A DNA stretch of 64,000 nucleotides from Limimaricola sp964022235 (GTDB lineage: Bacteria; Pseudomonadota; Alphaproteobacteria; Rhodobacterales; Rhodobacteraceae), in assembly GCF_964022235.1 (NCBI RefSeq), contig NZ_CAXHZL010000003.1, forward strand, positions 186,001 through 250,000. Direction: 5' to 3'. The translations under genes were made by a program, and so were the position numbers. The notes under the pieces are model-generated. The model ran no database searches. It was not told the DNA's origin and saw only the letters and a program-made list of their open reading frames with translations. Position 1 is the first letter of the stretch, and the number at the start of each line of letters is the position of its first letter. Shown here piece after piece: positions 8,205-15,642 of this stretch.

Positions 8205-8608
8205 GGCTTGGCCTCCATTTCGACGGTGGTGCCCGAACCGGGGCGGCTGTCGATGCGAAACGCCTCGACGAGACGACGCGCGCCGCCAAGCCCTTTGCCC
8301 ATGCTGCGCGCGGTCGAGAACCCGTCGGTCATCGCCTGATCGAGATCGGCGATGCCGGGGCCTTCGTCGCGGCAGCGGATCATGATCCGCAAGGGCCTCT
8401 CAAGGCGGTAGACCTCGATCACCCCGCCACCGCCGTGGTCGAGCGCGTTGCGAGCGATCTCGCTTACGGCTGTGACAAAACGGGTCTTGCGCAGGGCTCT
8501 CGCCCCCATTGCGTCCATCGCCCGCGACACGGCGATCCGCGCCGCCGCTACATCGCGCTCCTGACGCAGTTCCACCCGCGCCGCCGGCTCCGGCGGCGGC
8601 GCGCTCAC
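8201..8608 (-). CDS. rsbT: RsbT-like serine/threonine kinase (GHKL)
   Basis: 135-aa small ATPase of the RsbT/RsbW group: EIARNALDHGGGG (N-box), DEGPGIADLDQAMTDGFST (G1) and GKGLGGARRLVEAF (lid). In the Bacillus stressosome RsbT is held by the RsbR:RsbS core, phosphorylates both, and is freed to act on a downstream partner. The order rsbR-rsbS-rsbT is kept here, which supports the RsbT role over an RsbW-type anti-sigma role. The start is GTG at 8608, within GTGA that contains the stop of rsbS; no ATG is better placed. No sigma-B-like gene is present in the window. Confidence 0.88.
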   Translation of the reverse strand: MSAPPPEPAARVELRQERDVAAARIAVSRAMDAMGARALRKTRFVTAVSEIARNALDHGGGGVIEVYRLERPLRIMIRCRDEGPGIADLDQAMTDGFSTARSMGKGLGGARRLVEAFRIDSRPGSGTTVEMEAKP

Positions 8609-8976
8609 GCCAGCCCCTTGGCCTTCAGGGACCGCAAGGCATGGCTGAGCGACAGCGCCGTCTTGGACCCCGGCAGATCCATGCCAAGCTCCACCAGCGT
8701 CATCGCCACGGCCGGGCGCATGCCGACGATATAGGTTTCGGCCGCGAGCAGCCGCGAGATCGACGAGAGCTGCGCGAGGATCCGCCCCACGAAGGTGTCG
8801 ACGATCTCGAGCGCCGCGATGTCGATCACGACGCCGCGCGCCGCCTCGTTCACGATCCGCTCGGAGAGATCCTCTTGCAGGTTGATGATGTCGGTGTCGG
8901 TGATGTTGTCACGGATCGCCACCAGCAACACCTTGTCGACGCTGTAGATTGACGCCGCCTCAGACACGGGTGTCAT
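8605..8976 (-). CDS. rsbS: RsbS-like STAS-domain protein
   Basis: 123-aa single STAS domain (residues ~8-118). The segment VIDIAALEIVDTFVGRIL matches the phosphorylation loop of RsbS-type proteins; the Thr in VDTF is where Bacillus RsbS has its kinase target Ser. PAVAMTLVELGMDL is the second conserved STAS motif. RsbS co-assembles with RsbR into the stressosome and captures RsbT. ATG 8976 lies 17 bases inside the 3' end of rsbR; an open frame further upstream only reads through rsbR in another frame. The stop overlaps the GTG of rsbT. Confidence 0.9.
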   Translation of the reverse strand: MTPVSEAASIYSVDKVLLVAIRDNITDTDIINLQEDLSERIVNEAARGVVIDIAALEIVDTFVGRILAQLSSISRLLAAETYIVGMRPAVAMTLVELGMDLPGSKTALSLSHALRSLKAKGLA

Positions 8977-9841
8977 CGATGCGGCTGATCTGGAAGCCGA
9001 CCCGGCGGAACGCCTCGGCGAGGGCGGCGCGGATCGAGGGACGGGTCGTGACCTCGCCCACATCGACGCCCAGCTCGACCATGGTCTGGGCGATCTTGGG
9101 CGAGATGCCCGAGATGATCGCCTCGGCCCCCATCAGCCGCACCGCGGCGGCGGTGCGCAACAGGTGCTGGGCCACTTGGGTGTCCACGACGCGTACGCCG
9201 GTGATGTCGACGATCACCACCTCGGCGCTGTGCTCGACGATGGAGTTCAGCAGGTTCTCCATCACCTCCTGGGCGCGCATCGAATCGAGCGTGCCGATCA
9301 GCGGAATCGTCAGCACCCGCTCCCACAGCTGCACCACCGGGGTCGACAACTCCATCATCTCGGCACGCTGGCGCTCTATGATCTCGTCACGCTCGGCAAT
9401 GAAGTATTCGTTGATGTGCATCGCAAAGGCATCAACGACGCGACCGAAATCGGAGGCGACCGCGAGCAGCGTGTCCGGCGTGCCGGACAGGTTCTCGCTC
9501 AGCTTTTCGAACACCGGCTGCTTGAGCGCCAGCATGAAGGCCGTCATTTCCCAAGGCGCGACGCCACGCTCGGTGCGCACAAGCGTGATCTCGGAGAGCG
9601 CGAGGCGCAGCTCGGACCAGACGTCGGCGTCGATGTCGACCGGCTCGGAAATGTCGATGCGATTCAGCGCTTCGGCAAAGGCACGCAGCAGATCCGACAG
9701 CTGGCGACGGCTTTCGCGGTCCGAGAACAGGTCAGGACGACGCACGCCCTCGCGCTTCTGGGTCGCGAACCAGGCATCCAGAACGCCGTCGAAATCCTCG
9801 CGCAGGAGGCGGCTCAGTTCAGTCGTGGGCGCAACGGTCAT
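8960..9841 (-). CDS. rsbR: RsbR-like stressosome sensor protein
   Basis: 293 aa. The N-terminal ~165 residues are helical (starting TTELSRLLREDFDGVLDAW), as expected for an RsbR sensor domain of globin-like type, but no ligand residue can be assigned. The C-terminal STAS domain (~170-285) has STPVVQLWERVLTIPLIG, the linker typical of RsbR proteins, and DITGVRVVDTQVAQHL, where Thr in VDT matches the site phosphorylated by RsbT. GISPKIAQTMVELGVDV is the other STAS hallmark. ATG 9841 is the first gene of the five-gene operon; a longer upstream reading lacks support. It probably senses stress and sets kinase release. The exact signal is unknown. Confidence 0.9.
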   Translation of the reverse strand: MTVAPTTELSRLLREDFDGVLDAWFATQKREGVRRPDLFSDRESRRQLSDLLRAFAEALNRIDISEPVDIDADVWSELRLALSEITLVRTERGVAPWEMTAFMLALKQPVFEKLSENLSGTPDTLLAVASDFGRVVDAFAMHINEYFIAERDEIIERQRAEMMELSTPVVQLWERVLTIPLIGTLDSMRAQEVMENLLNSIVEHSAEVVIVDITGVRVVDTQVAQHLLRTAAAVRLMGAEAIISGISPKIAQTMVELGVDVGEVTTRPSIRAALAEAFRRVGFQISRIDDTRV

Positions 9842-9865
9842 AATCGGTCCTAACTGGTCACGGCG

Positions 9866-9881
9866 GCCCCTCGATAGGGGC
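9866..9881 (-). promoter_or_regulatory. Hairpin in the rsbR leader
   Basis: GCCCCT and AGGGGC form a perfect 6-bp stem with a CGAT loop, 24 bases upstream of the rsbR start. It lies in the 98-base gap that must hold the operon promoter. No GGAAC/CGTT (EcfG-type) promoter was recognised on the minus strand. Confidence 0.3.
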
Positions 9882-9939
9882 TGTCGGCGCGGAAGGAAAG
9901 CCTTTCGCACGCCTCACTTGGCGGGAACCGGCCTGCGCC

Positions 9940-11136
9940 TCAGCTGCTGCCGCGACGCCCCAAAAGCGCGTCGGCCCGGCCCAGCGCCGCATCCAAGTCC
10001 GCAAAGGCGCGCGTCATTGCCTCACGTCCGGCCCGCGGATCGGTATCGGCCTCCGGGAAACCGGAGGCCACGGCCGTCGACGCGGCCCCAGGCCCCGGCT
10101 TGCGTGGCCGGACGGCAAGCCGTTCGGCCAGACCCGGCACCGACCAGATCCGGGCCGTGCGCCGCCGCGTGATCTCGCGCAGGAGCCCCTGCTCGACCAG
10201 CGCGTCGATCAGGTTGGTGGCGCCGCGCGGGGTGACGCCGATGCGGTCGGCCAAGTGCCCCGATGTAAGGCAGGGCGCCGAGGCGAAGGCCTGCGCCGCA
10301 TCGCCCAGCCGCGAGCGTCCATGCCGCCCCTCACCACAGGCCCGCGCCCGCCTGAGCCATTCGCGTGCCCGACCGATCCGGCCGATCTCCATGCCCAGCA
10401 CCGCACCCAACCCTTCGATCAGATCCGTCAGCCCGGCAGCACTCCCCGGCGACCAAGGCCGGTAGCGACCCACCGACAACGCCAGCGCCGGGGTCGCCAC
10501 CCAATCGGCGTCGACCCGCCCCGACAGGCCACGCATCGGGTCCTCCTCGAAGGCCACGGCGCCACCCGGCCCCGGCGTTGCCCGGCGGCGGGCGCCCTCG
10601 ACCGCCATGAACAGCGCCCGCTCGACCATCGGGTTCGCGCGGCCGCTCGTCCGCCCGTAGGCCGCGCTCACGCGCAGCGCCGCGAGGATCGGCGGATCGT
10701 TCGGGCGCAGTGCCGCAAGAGCGGTACCGAACGCGCCTGAAGCGAGACTGTCATCGCCCGCTGCCACCCCCTGCTCTGCTGTGCTGAGCCCGCCTGCCCT
10801 GCGCACCAGCCGCGCGATGGTGTCATCGGGTCGCGCGATCGGATCGCCCGGCGCCTTGAGCGCGCGGATCAGCCCGAGCGCCAATTCGCCCGCCACAGGA
10901 TCGCCTCGCGTGGCAGCACCGCCCGCACCGCCGCCCGCGACTCGCGGCAGCAGGTCGGCCTCGGACACCCGCCGCCCTTCGAGCGCCACGGAAGCCACCG
11001 CCTCGGCCACCGCCATCTCGGACCGCCATAGATTACCCGCATCGGGATCGGCCCGGCCAAAGGCCTCGATCCGCGCGGCGAGCACCTCGACCTTCAGCAG
11101 ATCGAGCGCCCCGACCGCGCTGTTTCTGCCTGCCAT
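9940..11136 (-). CDS. Helix-turn-helix domain protein of unknown function
   Basis: 398 aa. Residues ~1-60 (starting AVGALDLLKVEVLAARIEA) are helical. The middle is Gly/Ala-rich and low in complexity. Residues ~300-350 form a winged-helix: LTSGHLADRIGVTPRGATN followed by LVEQGLLREITRRRTARIW. This resembles the DUF1612/RHE_PE00001-type proteins of alphaproteobacteria, also reminiscent of Fic-associated HTH tails, but no Fic motif is present. ATG 11136 is chosen after a purine-rich GGGCGGGGG stretch; the frame is open further upstream to 11412 without a good start. It is single, between the rsb promoter region and a low-GC stretch. Function unknown. Confidence 0.7.
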   Translation of the reverse strand: MAGRNSAVGALDLLKVEVLAARIEAFGRADPDAGNLWRSEMAVAEAVASVALEGRRVSEADLLPRVAGGGAGGAATRGDPVAGELALGLIRALKAPGDPIARPDDTIARLVRRAGGLSTAEQGVAAGDDSLASGAFGTALAALRPNDPPILAALRVSAAYGRTSGRANPMVERALFMAVEGARRRATPGPGGAVAFEEDPMRGLSGRVDADWVATPALALSVGRYRPWSPGSAAGLTDLIEGLGAVLGMEIGRIGRAREWLRRARACGEGRHGRSRLGDAAQAFASAPCLTSGHLADRIGVTPRGATNLIDALVEQGLLREITRRRTARIWSVPGLAERLAVRPRKPGPGAASTAVASGFPEADTDPRAGREAMTRAFADLDAALGRADALLGRRGSS

Positions 11137-11577
11137 GACCACACCCCCGCCCTTGATCGCCCGCGTATCAGACTGACCCGCTGCCCGACGGCTTGTCCAC
11201 CGGACATCCGTGCCTGGCACGGTGCGGGCCCGACAATAACCGCCAGCCAGCTCAAATGGCCGCACCCGCAGCCTGAAAACACAGCAAGGGATCAGGCTTG
11301 CGGGGCGATTTGACGTGGTTCGGCCACTATCCCCACTGCCACGTCGATCCAATATAGGGATAGGTTCTGTCATGGCGGTCTGGGAACGCCGCACCCTGTT
11401 GTTCAAACCCAAGAAAATACACCGGAATATAAGGATTGAAGACAGGCCAATCTGGGTCGCATAGAGGACGCGAAGCCAGACTCTCGCGTACCAGCTTCGA
11501 GGGCTTGACTGGACAGGATAGTTGCATGCGAGAAACGACGACCGGTGGCTTCGACCTGTCTCGGCTCAAGCAAGAAA
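11137..11577. other. Intergenic region with no convincing gene
   Basis: About 440 bases, visibly richer in A/T from ~11340 on than the sequence to its left. Two tiny open frames start at 11372 (30 codons) and 11526 (29 codons, then stop). Neither matches a known family, although the second looks protein-like and may be a broken N-terminus of the glycosyltransferase gene. No clear promoter or hairpin was found. Confidence 0.4.
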
Positions 11578-12651
11578 ATGAAGATGATGCAAAATATTTC
11601 ACCAACGGCTGCTGAGGCTCCGTCGTCGCGCCCTTCACTGGTGTTCGGGGACAACGGTGATCGCGGCTGGGGGCCAATCGAACATTTTGCCCACCTTGCG
11701 GCACGATTGCTGGCCCTCAATCTGCAACGACCGACCTTACAAGGCACATCGCGACTTTCCAATTTGCGGCAGACATTCACCCGCTCACGGCGGGGGCCTT
11801 CACCGGGGGTTATTTACTTGGCCAAGTCACCCGGAGAGGTGAAATCTCTGATGGCGTTGGATGACTTCGATCACCCTCGACGCTTCCGAGCACTTTGGAT
11901 CGTTGACAGTTTCTGGACCGAATGGGCTCCTTCGGCACGGCTGATGCGCCATTTCGATCTGGTTGTTTACATGCAGAAAGGTGAAGCGGACTTCTATGAG
12001 CGCCTCGCGCCCGGACGCACGCTGCATCTTGGTTGGGGAGCAGACGTTCTCGATCTCGGCTCAAGCGCAGCCGAGCGACCAGTTGACGTTCTAAGAGTCG
12101 GAAGGCAGCCTCCGGAGTGGGACGACGACCCACGCAGTCTGTCGGTCTGCAACGCAGCGGGACTGCAATTTGCTGGACGCCCGCCATTTCTTCCCGAGGA
12201 TCCGACCGACCCTTCGTTGGGCCATCGCGACCTATGCCGCTATTACGGACAGGCGAAGTTTGTGATAGCGCACTCAAATCTCGCAGCACCCGCACCTTAC
12301 ACCCATCCGCTAAAAGAATACGTGACCGGCCGATGGACCGACGCGCTTGCCGCAGGAGCGGTAATTGCCGGAGTACAGCCGTTCGGGGACCCCTCCGCTG
12401 AAGATTTACTCTGGCCCGGCGCGACGTTGGACTTCGATCGCATCGACCTTTCCCATAACGTCGCAGCTCTTCAGGAAGCGGCTGCAAGCTGGTCTCCATT
12501 CATCGCGCAATATAATCACCACCAGGCTTTGAGGAAATTGGATTGGCGCTGGAGGATCAAGACACTCGCAGAGTGCCTCGACCTCGGCGGCCCCAAGTTG
12601 ACATCGGAGCTCGCCCGCCTCGAGACGGCGGCCTCGACCGCGACGGTGTAA
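11578..12651 (+). CDS. Glycosyltransferase-like protein (CgeB / Glyco_trans_1_2 type)
   Basis: 357 aa. The second half resembles the C-terminal domain of GT-B glycosyltransferases of the CgeB kind: LCRYYGQAKFVIAHS, then HPLKEYVTGRWTDALAAGAV, where a conserved R-(W/T)-x-EA-x-AAGA pattern would bind the nucleotide sugar. The first half has a Rossmann-like region (FRALWIVDSFW, DLVVYMQKGEADFYE). Probable role: sugar transfer in surface polysaccharide; substrate unknown. ATG 11578 is a conservative start; GTG 11545 is possible in the same frame. Composition is more A/T-rich than the flanking operons. It ends just before the left island repeat, so it could be an earlier insertion or cargo. Confidence 0.6.
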   Translation: MKMMQNISPTAAEAPSSRPSLVFGDNGDRGWGPIEHFAHLAARLLALNLQRPTLQGTSRLSNLRQTFTRSRRGPSPGVIYLAKSPGEVKSLMALDDFDHPRRFRALWIVDSFWTEWAPSARLMRHFDLVVYMQKGEADFYERLAPGRTLHLGWGADVLDLGSSAAERPVDVLRVGRQPPEWDDDPRSLSVCNAAGLQFAGRPPFLPEDPTDPSLGHRDLCRYYGQAKFVIAHSNLAAPAPYTHPLKEYVTGRWTDALAAGAVIAGVQPFGDPSAEDLLWPGATLDFDRIDLSHNVAALQEAAASWSPFIAQYNHHQALRKLDWRWRIKTLAECLDLGGPKLTSELARLETAASTATV

Positions 12652-12722
12652 AAGCACCGGACCTCGTATGGCAGGTATCAAAGGGAGGCCCACTTGAGGG
12701 CTATAAAAGCCCGGATATGCTG

Positions 12723-12744
12723 CATGCTACTGGCGAAGGAGGTG
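12723..12744. repeat. Left imperfect repeat (putative attL)
   Basis: Reads CATGCTACTGGCGAAGGAGG plus TG and matches 19564-19585 at 20 of 22 positions. It lies 174 bases before the remnant of the integrase gene and 72 bases after the glycosyltransferase stop. The AAGGAGG core could also be an unrelated ribosome-binding-like string, so it is a candidate only. Confidence 0.55.
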
Positions 12745-12917
12745 TCCGCCCCCATTCATTCCAACCCGTTCCGACAGCGCATAAAATACAGGAGTTTGCA
12801 TCGCATACGGCGCTTATGGGCTCCAGCTACGTCCCCATATTCTAGACAAGAATAGAGGACGCGATGGCGGACGGTCAGGACGGGCGGACGGGTATAAAAT
12901 CGGGACAGCATCCGGAG

Positions 12918-14076
12918 AAGGCGCTGTCTGCCGCATTCGTTCGAACTATAAAGACCCTCGGCAAGTAAACCGACGGTCACGGGCCCTTCCTCAGGGTCTA
13001 CGCCAACGGCGCACGGCGATGGGTGCAGCGCATCGTCACCCGGGGCAAGCGAACAGAAATCGGCCTTGGCTCGGTGTCGCTCGTCAGCCTCGCCCAAGCG
13101 CGTGAGACGGCGCAGGAGAACCGCAGGGAGGCTCGGCAGGGGGGCGACCCCCTCAAGGCCAAGCGCGAGGCATAGGCGACGCTCACATTCGAGGAGGTGG
13201 CACGAAAGGTGCATTCCATCCATGCCCCGTCATGGCGTAATGCAAAGCAAGGCCGCACAATTCTTCTCCACCTTGGAGACCTATACATTTCCCAACATCG
13301 GCGGGCATCGCGTGCCCGACATCACCACCGCCGACGTTCTGGCGGTCCTGCAACCGATATGGCTCGAAAAGCCCGAGACCGCGCGACGGGTGCGCCAACG
13401 GATCGGCACCGCAATGAAACGGGCGGTCGCCCAAGGATGGCGGCAGGACAACCCCGCCGAATCCATTTCAAGCGCCCTGCCCCGTCAGAGCCACGCCCAG
13501 CGCTATCGCAGGGTCATGCCATACGGCGAGGTCGCGGATTGCCTCAAGGCCGTCCGCGCATCCAAGGCCAACCCCTTCACCAAGCTGGCGTTCGAACTGC
13601 TGGTCCTGACGGCCTGCCGCTCGGGTGAGGTCCGGATGGCGGATTGGTCCGAGATGGACCTGAACCGGGCCATCTGGACGATACCGGGTGAGCGGATGAA
13701 AGCGGGCCGCGAACATCGCGTGCCGCTCAGCGCGCAAGCCGTCGCAGTGCTACGTCAGGCGCAGGCGCTGGGCACCGGGTCCGGCCTTGTGTTCCCCGGT
13801 GCGAAAGCGGGACGCCCCTTGTCGGACATGACCCTTGCCAAGTTGGTCAAAGAACTCGGCTTTGACGTCGACGTCCATGGCTTCCGCACCTCCTTCAAGA
13901 CATGGGCACAGGAGCAAACCAATGCGCCTCGTGAGGTTTCGGAGGCGGCGCTGGCGCATGTGATTCGAGACAAAGCCGAAGCTGCTTATGCGCGGTCGGA
14001 TCTGTTCGAGAAGCGACGCGAGTTGATGGAAACGTGGGCGACTTGGCTAGCAGCAAGCTTTTCGTCGTCAAGGTAA
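12918..14076 (+). pseudogene. P4-type tyrosine integrase, disrupted
   Basis: The reading frames together spell a DUF4102/P4-family site-specific integrase. The N-terminal arm begins (K)ALSAAFVRTIKTLGK and continues with RVYANGARRWVQRIV. The core-binding part has TLETYTFPNIGG. The catalytic part (13570-14060) has TACRSGEVRMADW with the first catalytic Arg, HGFRTSFKTWAQEQT with His-x-x-Arg, and a C-terminal AYARSDLFEKRRELM. Lesions: the start codon position reads AAG; TAA at 12966; TAG at 13173; and a one-base insertion near 13248 that moves the frame. A start inside the last open part would lack the arm-binding domain. The element's recombinase is therefore almost surely inactive. Confidence 0.85.
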
Positions 14077-14163
14077 AAGGCAGGTGTTGAGGGGCTACGA
14101 ATCTCGACACGCTCGACGATCACAATGCGCCACGCTCGACGCGCACGAGGACAAGATGAGGAT

Positions 14164-14517
14164 CTAGAGGATGCCGATCTCGGACAGTGCCGCCTGCAGC
14201 ATGGGAGTCAGCAGCCGTTCGGCTTCGCGTCCCGGCGCGAGGCTGCGCGGTGCGTCCTCGGGCTTAAGATATCTCCAGCCCTGAAACGCCCGCTTGAAAT
14301 TGGGGTCGCAGACGTTGGCGCAGCGGCGGATGCCATCGCCGCAATCCACCTCCTCAAAGTGGATCACGCGCTGGCGGCACAGGATCACGCCCTTGATCAC
14401 CCAGTAGACCGAGCCTTCATCCAGCACCTCCTCCGTGCGCTTGGGCCACATGCGAGTGACGTGGCGCGGCAACCCGTCGGAGGTCTGGCCCCGCTGATCG
14501 GCCGACCCGAGGCAGGA
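14164..14517 (-). pseudogene. DUF1489 family protein, N-terminally truncated
   Basis: The C-terminal two-thirds of a DUF1489 protein are recognisable: GLPRHVTRMWPKRTEEVLD, GSVYWVIKGVILCRQR, GIRRCANVCDP and KRAFQGWRYLKPEDAPRSL. The open frame is closed upstream by TAG at 14518-14520; the only in-frame start-like codon is TTG at 14472, which would remove about a third of the usual length. A few residues before FQGWRYL also seem missing. DUF1489 is normally an intact single-copy chromosomal gene in Rhodobacterales, of unknown function. Its presence inside a mobile region suggests capture or rearrangement; an intact copy may exist elsewhere. Confidence 0.7.
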
Positions 14518-14923
14518 CTACGGCAATCTTCGACTTCGACCGCAAACTCTGATCTCGTGTTCATCCACACTGGGGGCAATTCATCCACAGGGACCTCTAC
14601 CTAGGCCGCGCGTGGATCGAAATTGACGATGCAAAATTGGGGCTCAGCCGCGATTTCGTGTTGTGGCAAACCCGCAATTTCTTGTGGATAAGGCTGTGTC
14701 AAACACAACCTGTAGTTTGAGACGTGCTATGTTACGCGCCATAGTAGTCCATAGGGCGCTTTCACGATCCAGTGCGATACAAGAAAGCCCGCCCTCCGGT
14801 TGATCAGAACCGGAACGACGGGCCTTAGGACGGAATTGACGGTATCAATGTCCTAGGCCTGACCTTAAACCCGCCCGGCCAGCACGCAAGTGATTCCGGG
14901 GGTCAAGTCGCAAAGGATAGCGC
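14518..14923. other. Intergenic region of the island with structured DNA
   Basis: No gene is supported. It holds a GCGCC/GGCGC hairpin followed by TTTC (14736-14762) and the tandem hairpins at 14787-14859 described separately. The part from 14620 to 14760 is comparatively A/T-rich and could hold promoters, perhaps for the AlpA-type gene at 14924. Confidence 0.5.
14787..14859. other. Two adjacent hairpins (possible small RNA or regulatory leader)
   Basis: First hairpin 14787-14823: outer GCCCG/CGGGC, inner TCCGGTT/AACCGGA, loop GATCAG. Second 14821-14859: GGCCT(T)AGGAC with GTCCTAGGCC, then ATTGA/TCAAT around CGGTA. They share three bases, so they may be alternatives or stack. Read on the minus strand the first hairpin is followed by TTTCTT, like a rho-independent terminator, which would suit a small minus-strand RNA; read on the plus strand they lie 65 bases before the AlpA-type gene. 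Confidence 0.45.
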
Positions 14924-15118
14924 GTGACCCAACGCCACCTCCGACGTCCCGACGTCGAACACATGACTGGCCTAAGTCGGTCCAGCCTCTATGCGATGAT
15001 GCAAAAGCGGCAATTCCCGCGACCCGTCCGATTGGGCGAACGCGCGGTCGCATGGCCGGAAAATGCCGTGCAGGATTGGCTTGCCAGCCGTCCAATCGCC
15101 AACTCTGAAATCGGGTAA
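14924..15118 (+). CDS. AlpA-family phage/island regulatory protein
   Basis: 64-aa AlpA-type DNA-binding protein. The winged helix-turn-helix is complete: HLRRPDVEHMTGLSRSSLYAMM, then FPRPVRLGERAVAWPENAVQDW, the usual AlpA/Xis signature with the RP-V--G-R-V-W strand motif. AlpA proteins activate integrase genes or act as excision factors in P4-like islands. Start is GTG 14924, preceded by AAAGGATAG. It is the first gene of a rightward run of island genes (14924-16946). With the integrase broken, only a regulatory role for the remaining genes is likely. Confidence 0.85.
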   Translation: MTQRHLRRPDVEHMTGLSRSSLYAMMQKRQFPRPVRLGERAVAWPENAVQDWLASRPIANSEIG

Positions 15119-15125
15119 AACAACA

Positions 15126-15210
15126 CCCGCTACTCAAACGAGAGTGCGGGCGCTGGGGTAGTCTGTGACTAGGCATCTCATACCCTAACCCGCCTCTCAC
15201 TGAAAGAGGC
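15126..15210 (+). promoter_or_regulatory. Structured leader of the 15218 gene, ribosome binding site in a stem
   Basis: Three inverted repeats in 85 bases: CCCGC(T)ACTC/GAGTGCGGG (15126-15150), TAGTC-TGT-GACTA (15159-15171) and GCCTCT-CACTGAA-AGAGGC (15192-15210). The only Shine-Dalgarno-like string, AAGAGG, is in the 3' arm of the last stem, 8 bases before ATG 15218, so folding could block translation. Confidence 0.45.
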
Positions 15211-15217
15211 TATCTAA

Positions 15218-15508
15218 ATGATAGTGAACGTTCTTCTGCGGGAGGGCGAATGCCTCCGCACGCTCACACTCAAGGGCCGCTTGGGCTGGACCATGCATCA
15301 TCTCGCGTTGGCTGGGCCGCGTGGTCTCAGCACGCTAGAGGGCCCCGCACCGCGTTGGTCGGGATACGTCCATGACCTGCGCAAGCTGGGCATTCCCATC
15401 GAGACGGAGATGGAACCCCACGAGGGGGCCTATAAGGGGCACCACGCACGCTATCGGCTGGCCTGCGCGGTCAAGGTCACATCAATGGGAAGGGAGGCTC
15501 AGCGATGA
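15218..15508 (+). CDS. Small winged-helix-like island protein
   Basis: 96-aa protein. The pattern GRLGWTMHHLALAGPRGLSTLE followed by WSGYVHDLRKLGIPIETEME and GAYKGHHARYRLA looks like a winged helix with a beta wing, as annotated for small proteins in Rhodobacterales islands. This would bind DNA, perhaps in regulation or replication of the element. The start ATG 15218 is fixed by the leader described upstream. It overlaps the next short gene by ATGA at 15505-15508, indicating an operon. Function is inferred from fold only. Confidence 0.65.
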   Translation: MIVNVLLREGECLRTLTLKGRLGWTMHHLALAGPRGLSTLEGPAPRWSGYVHDLRKLGIPIETEMEPHEGAYKGHHARYRLACAVKVTSMGREAQR

Positions 15509-15642
15509 CCCTACCGCTCCCCAAGGCCCCGCCTCGCATTGTGCCGCCCAGTGCCCGGCGCATCATGCGCAAGCACGGCCTGCCCGAACCCACGGCCCGG
15601 CTTATCGCCTCCCTCGCCTATGGAGGGCCGCACCATGGCTAG
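15505..15642 (+). CDS. Hypothetical 45-aa island protein
   Basis: Short frame from ATG 15505 to TAG 15640-15642, coupled to the previous gene by ATGA and overlapping the next gene start at 15635 by 8 bases. The product is Pro/Arg-rich (PPRIVPPSARRIMRKHGLPE), basic, with a helical middle. The unbroken chain of overlaps on both sides is the main reason to believe it is translated, and the overlap would couple the following HTH gene. No family recognised. Confidence 0.5.
   Translation: MTLPLPKAPPRIVPPSARRIMRKHGLPEPTARLIASLAYGGPHHG

Noticed and set aside
11526..11615. 29-codon open frame (METTTGG-like start MRETTTGGFDLSRL)
   Set aside because: Looks somewhat protein-like but ends quickly, has no family match and overlaps the glycosyltransferase frame; kept only as a possible broken N-terminus.
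13066..14076. Functional 336-aa integrase starting inside the N-terminal region
   Set aside because: The first third of this frame is out of phase with the true integrase frame; a product from it would lack a proper arm-binding and part of the core-binding domain.
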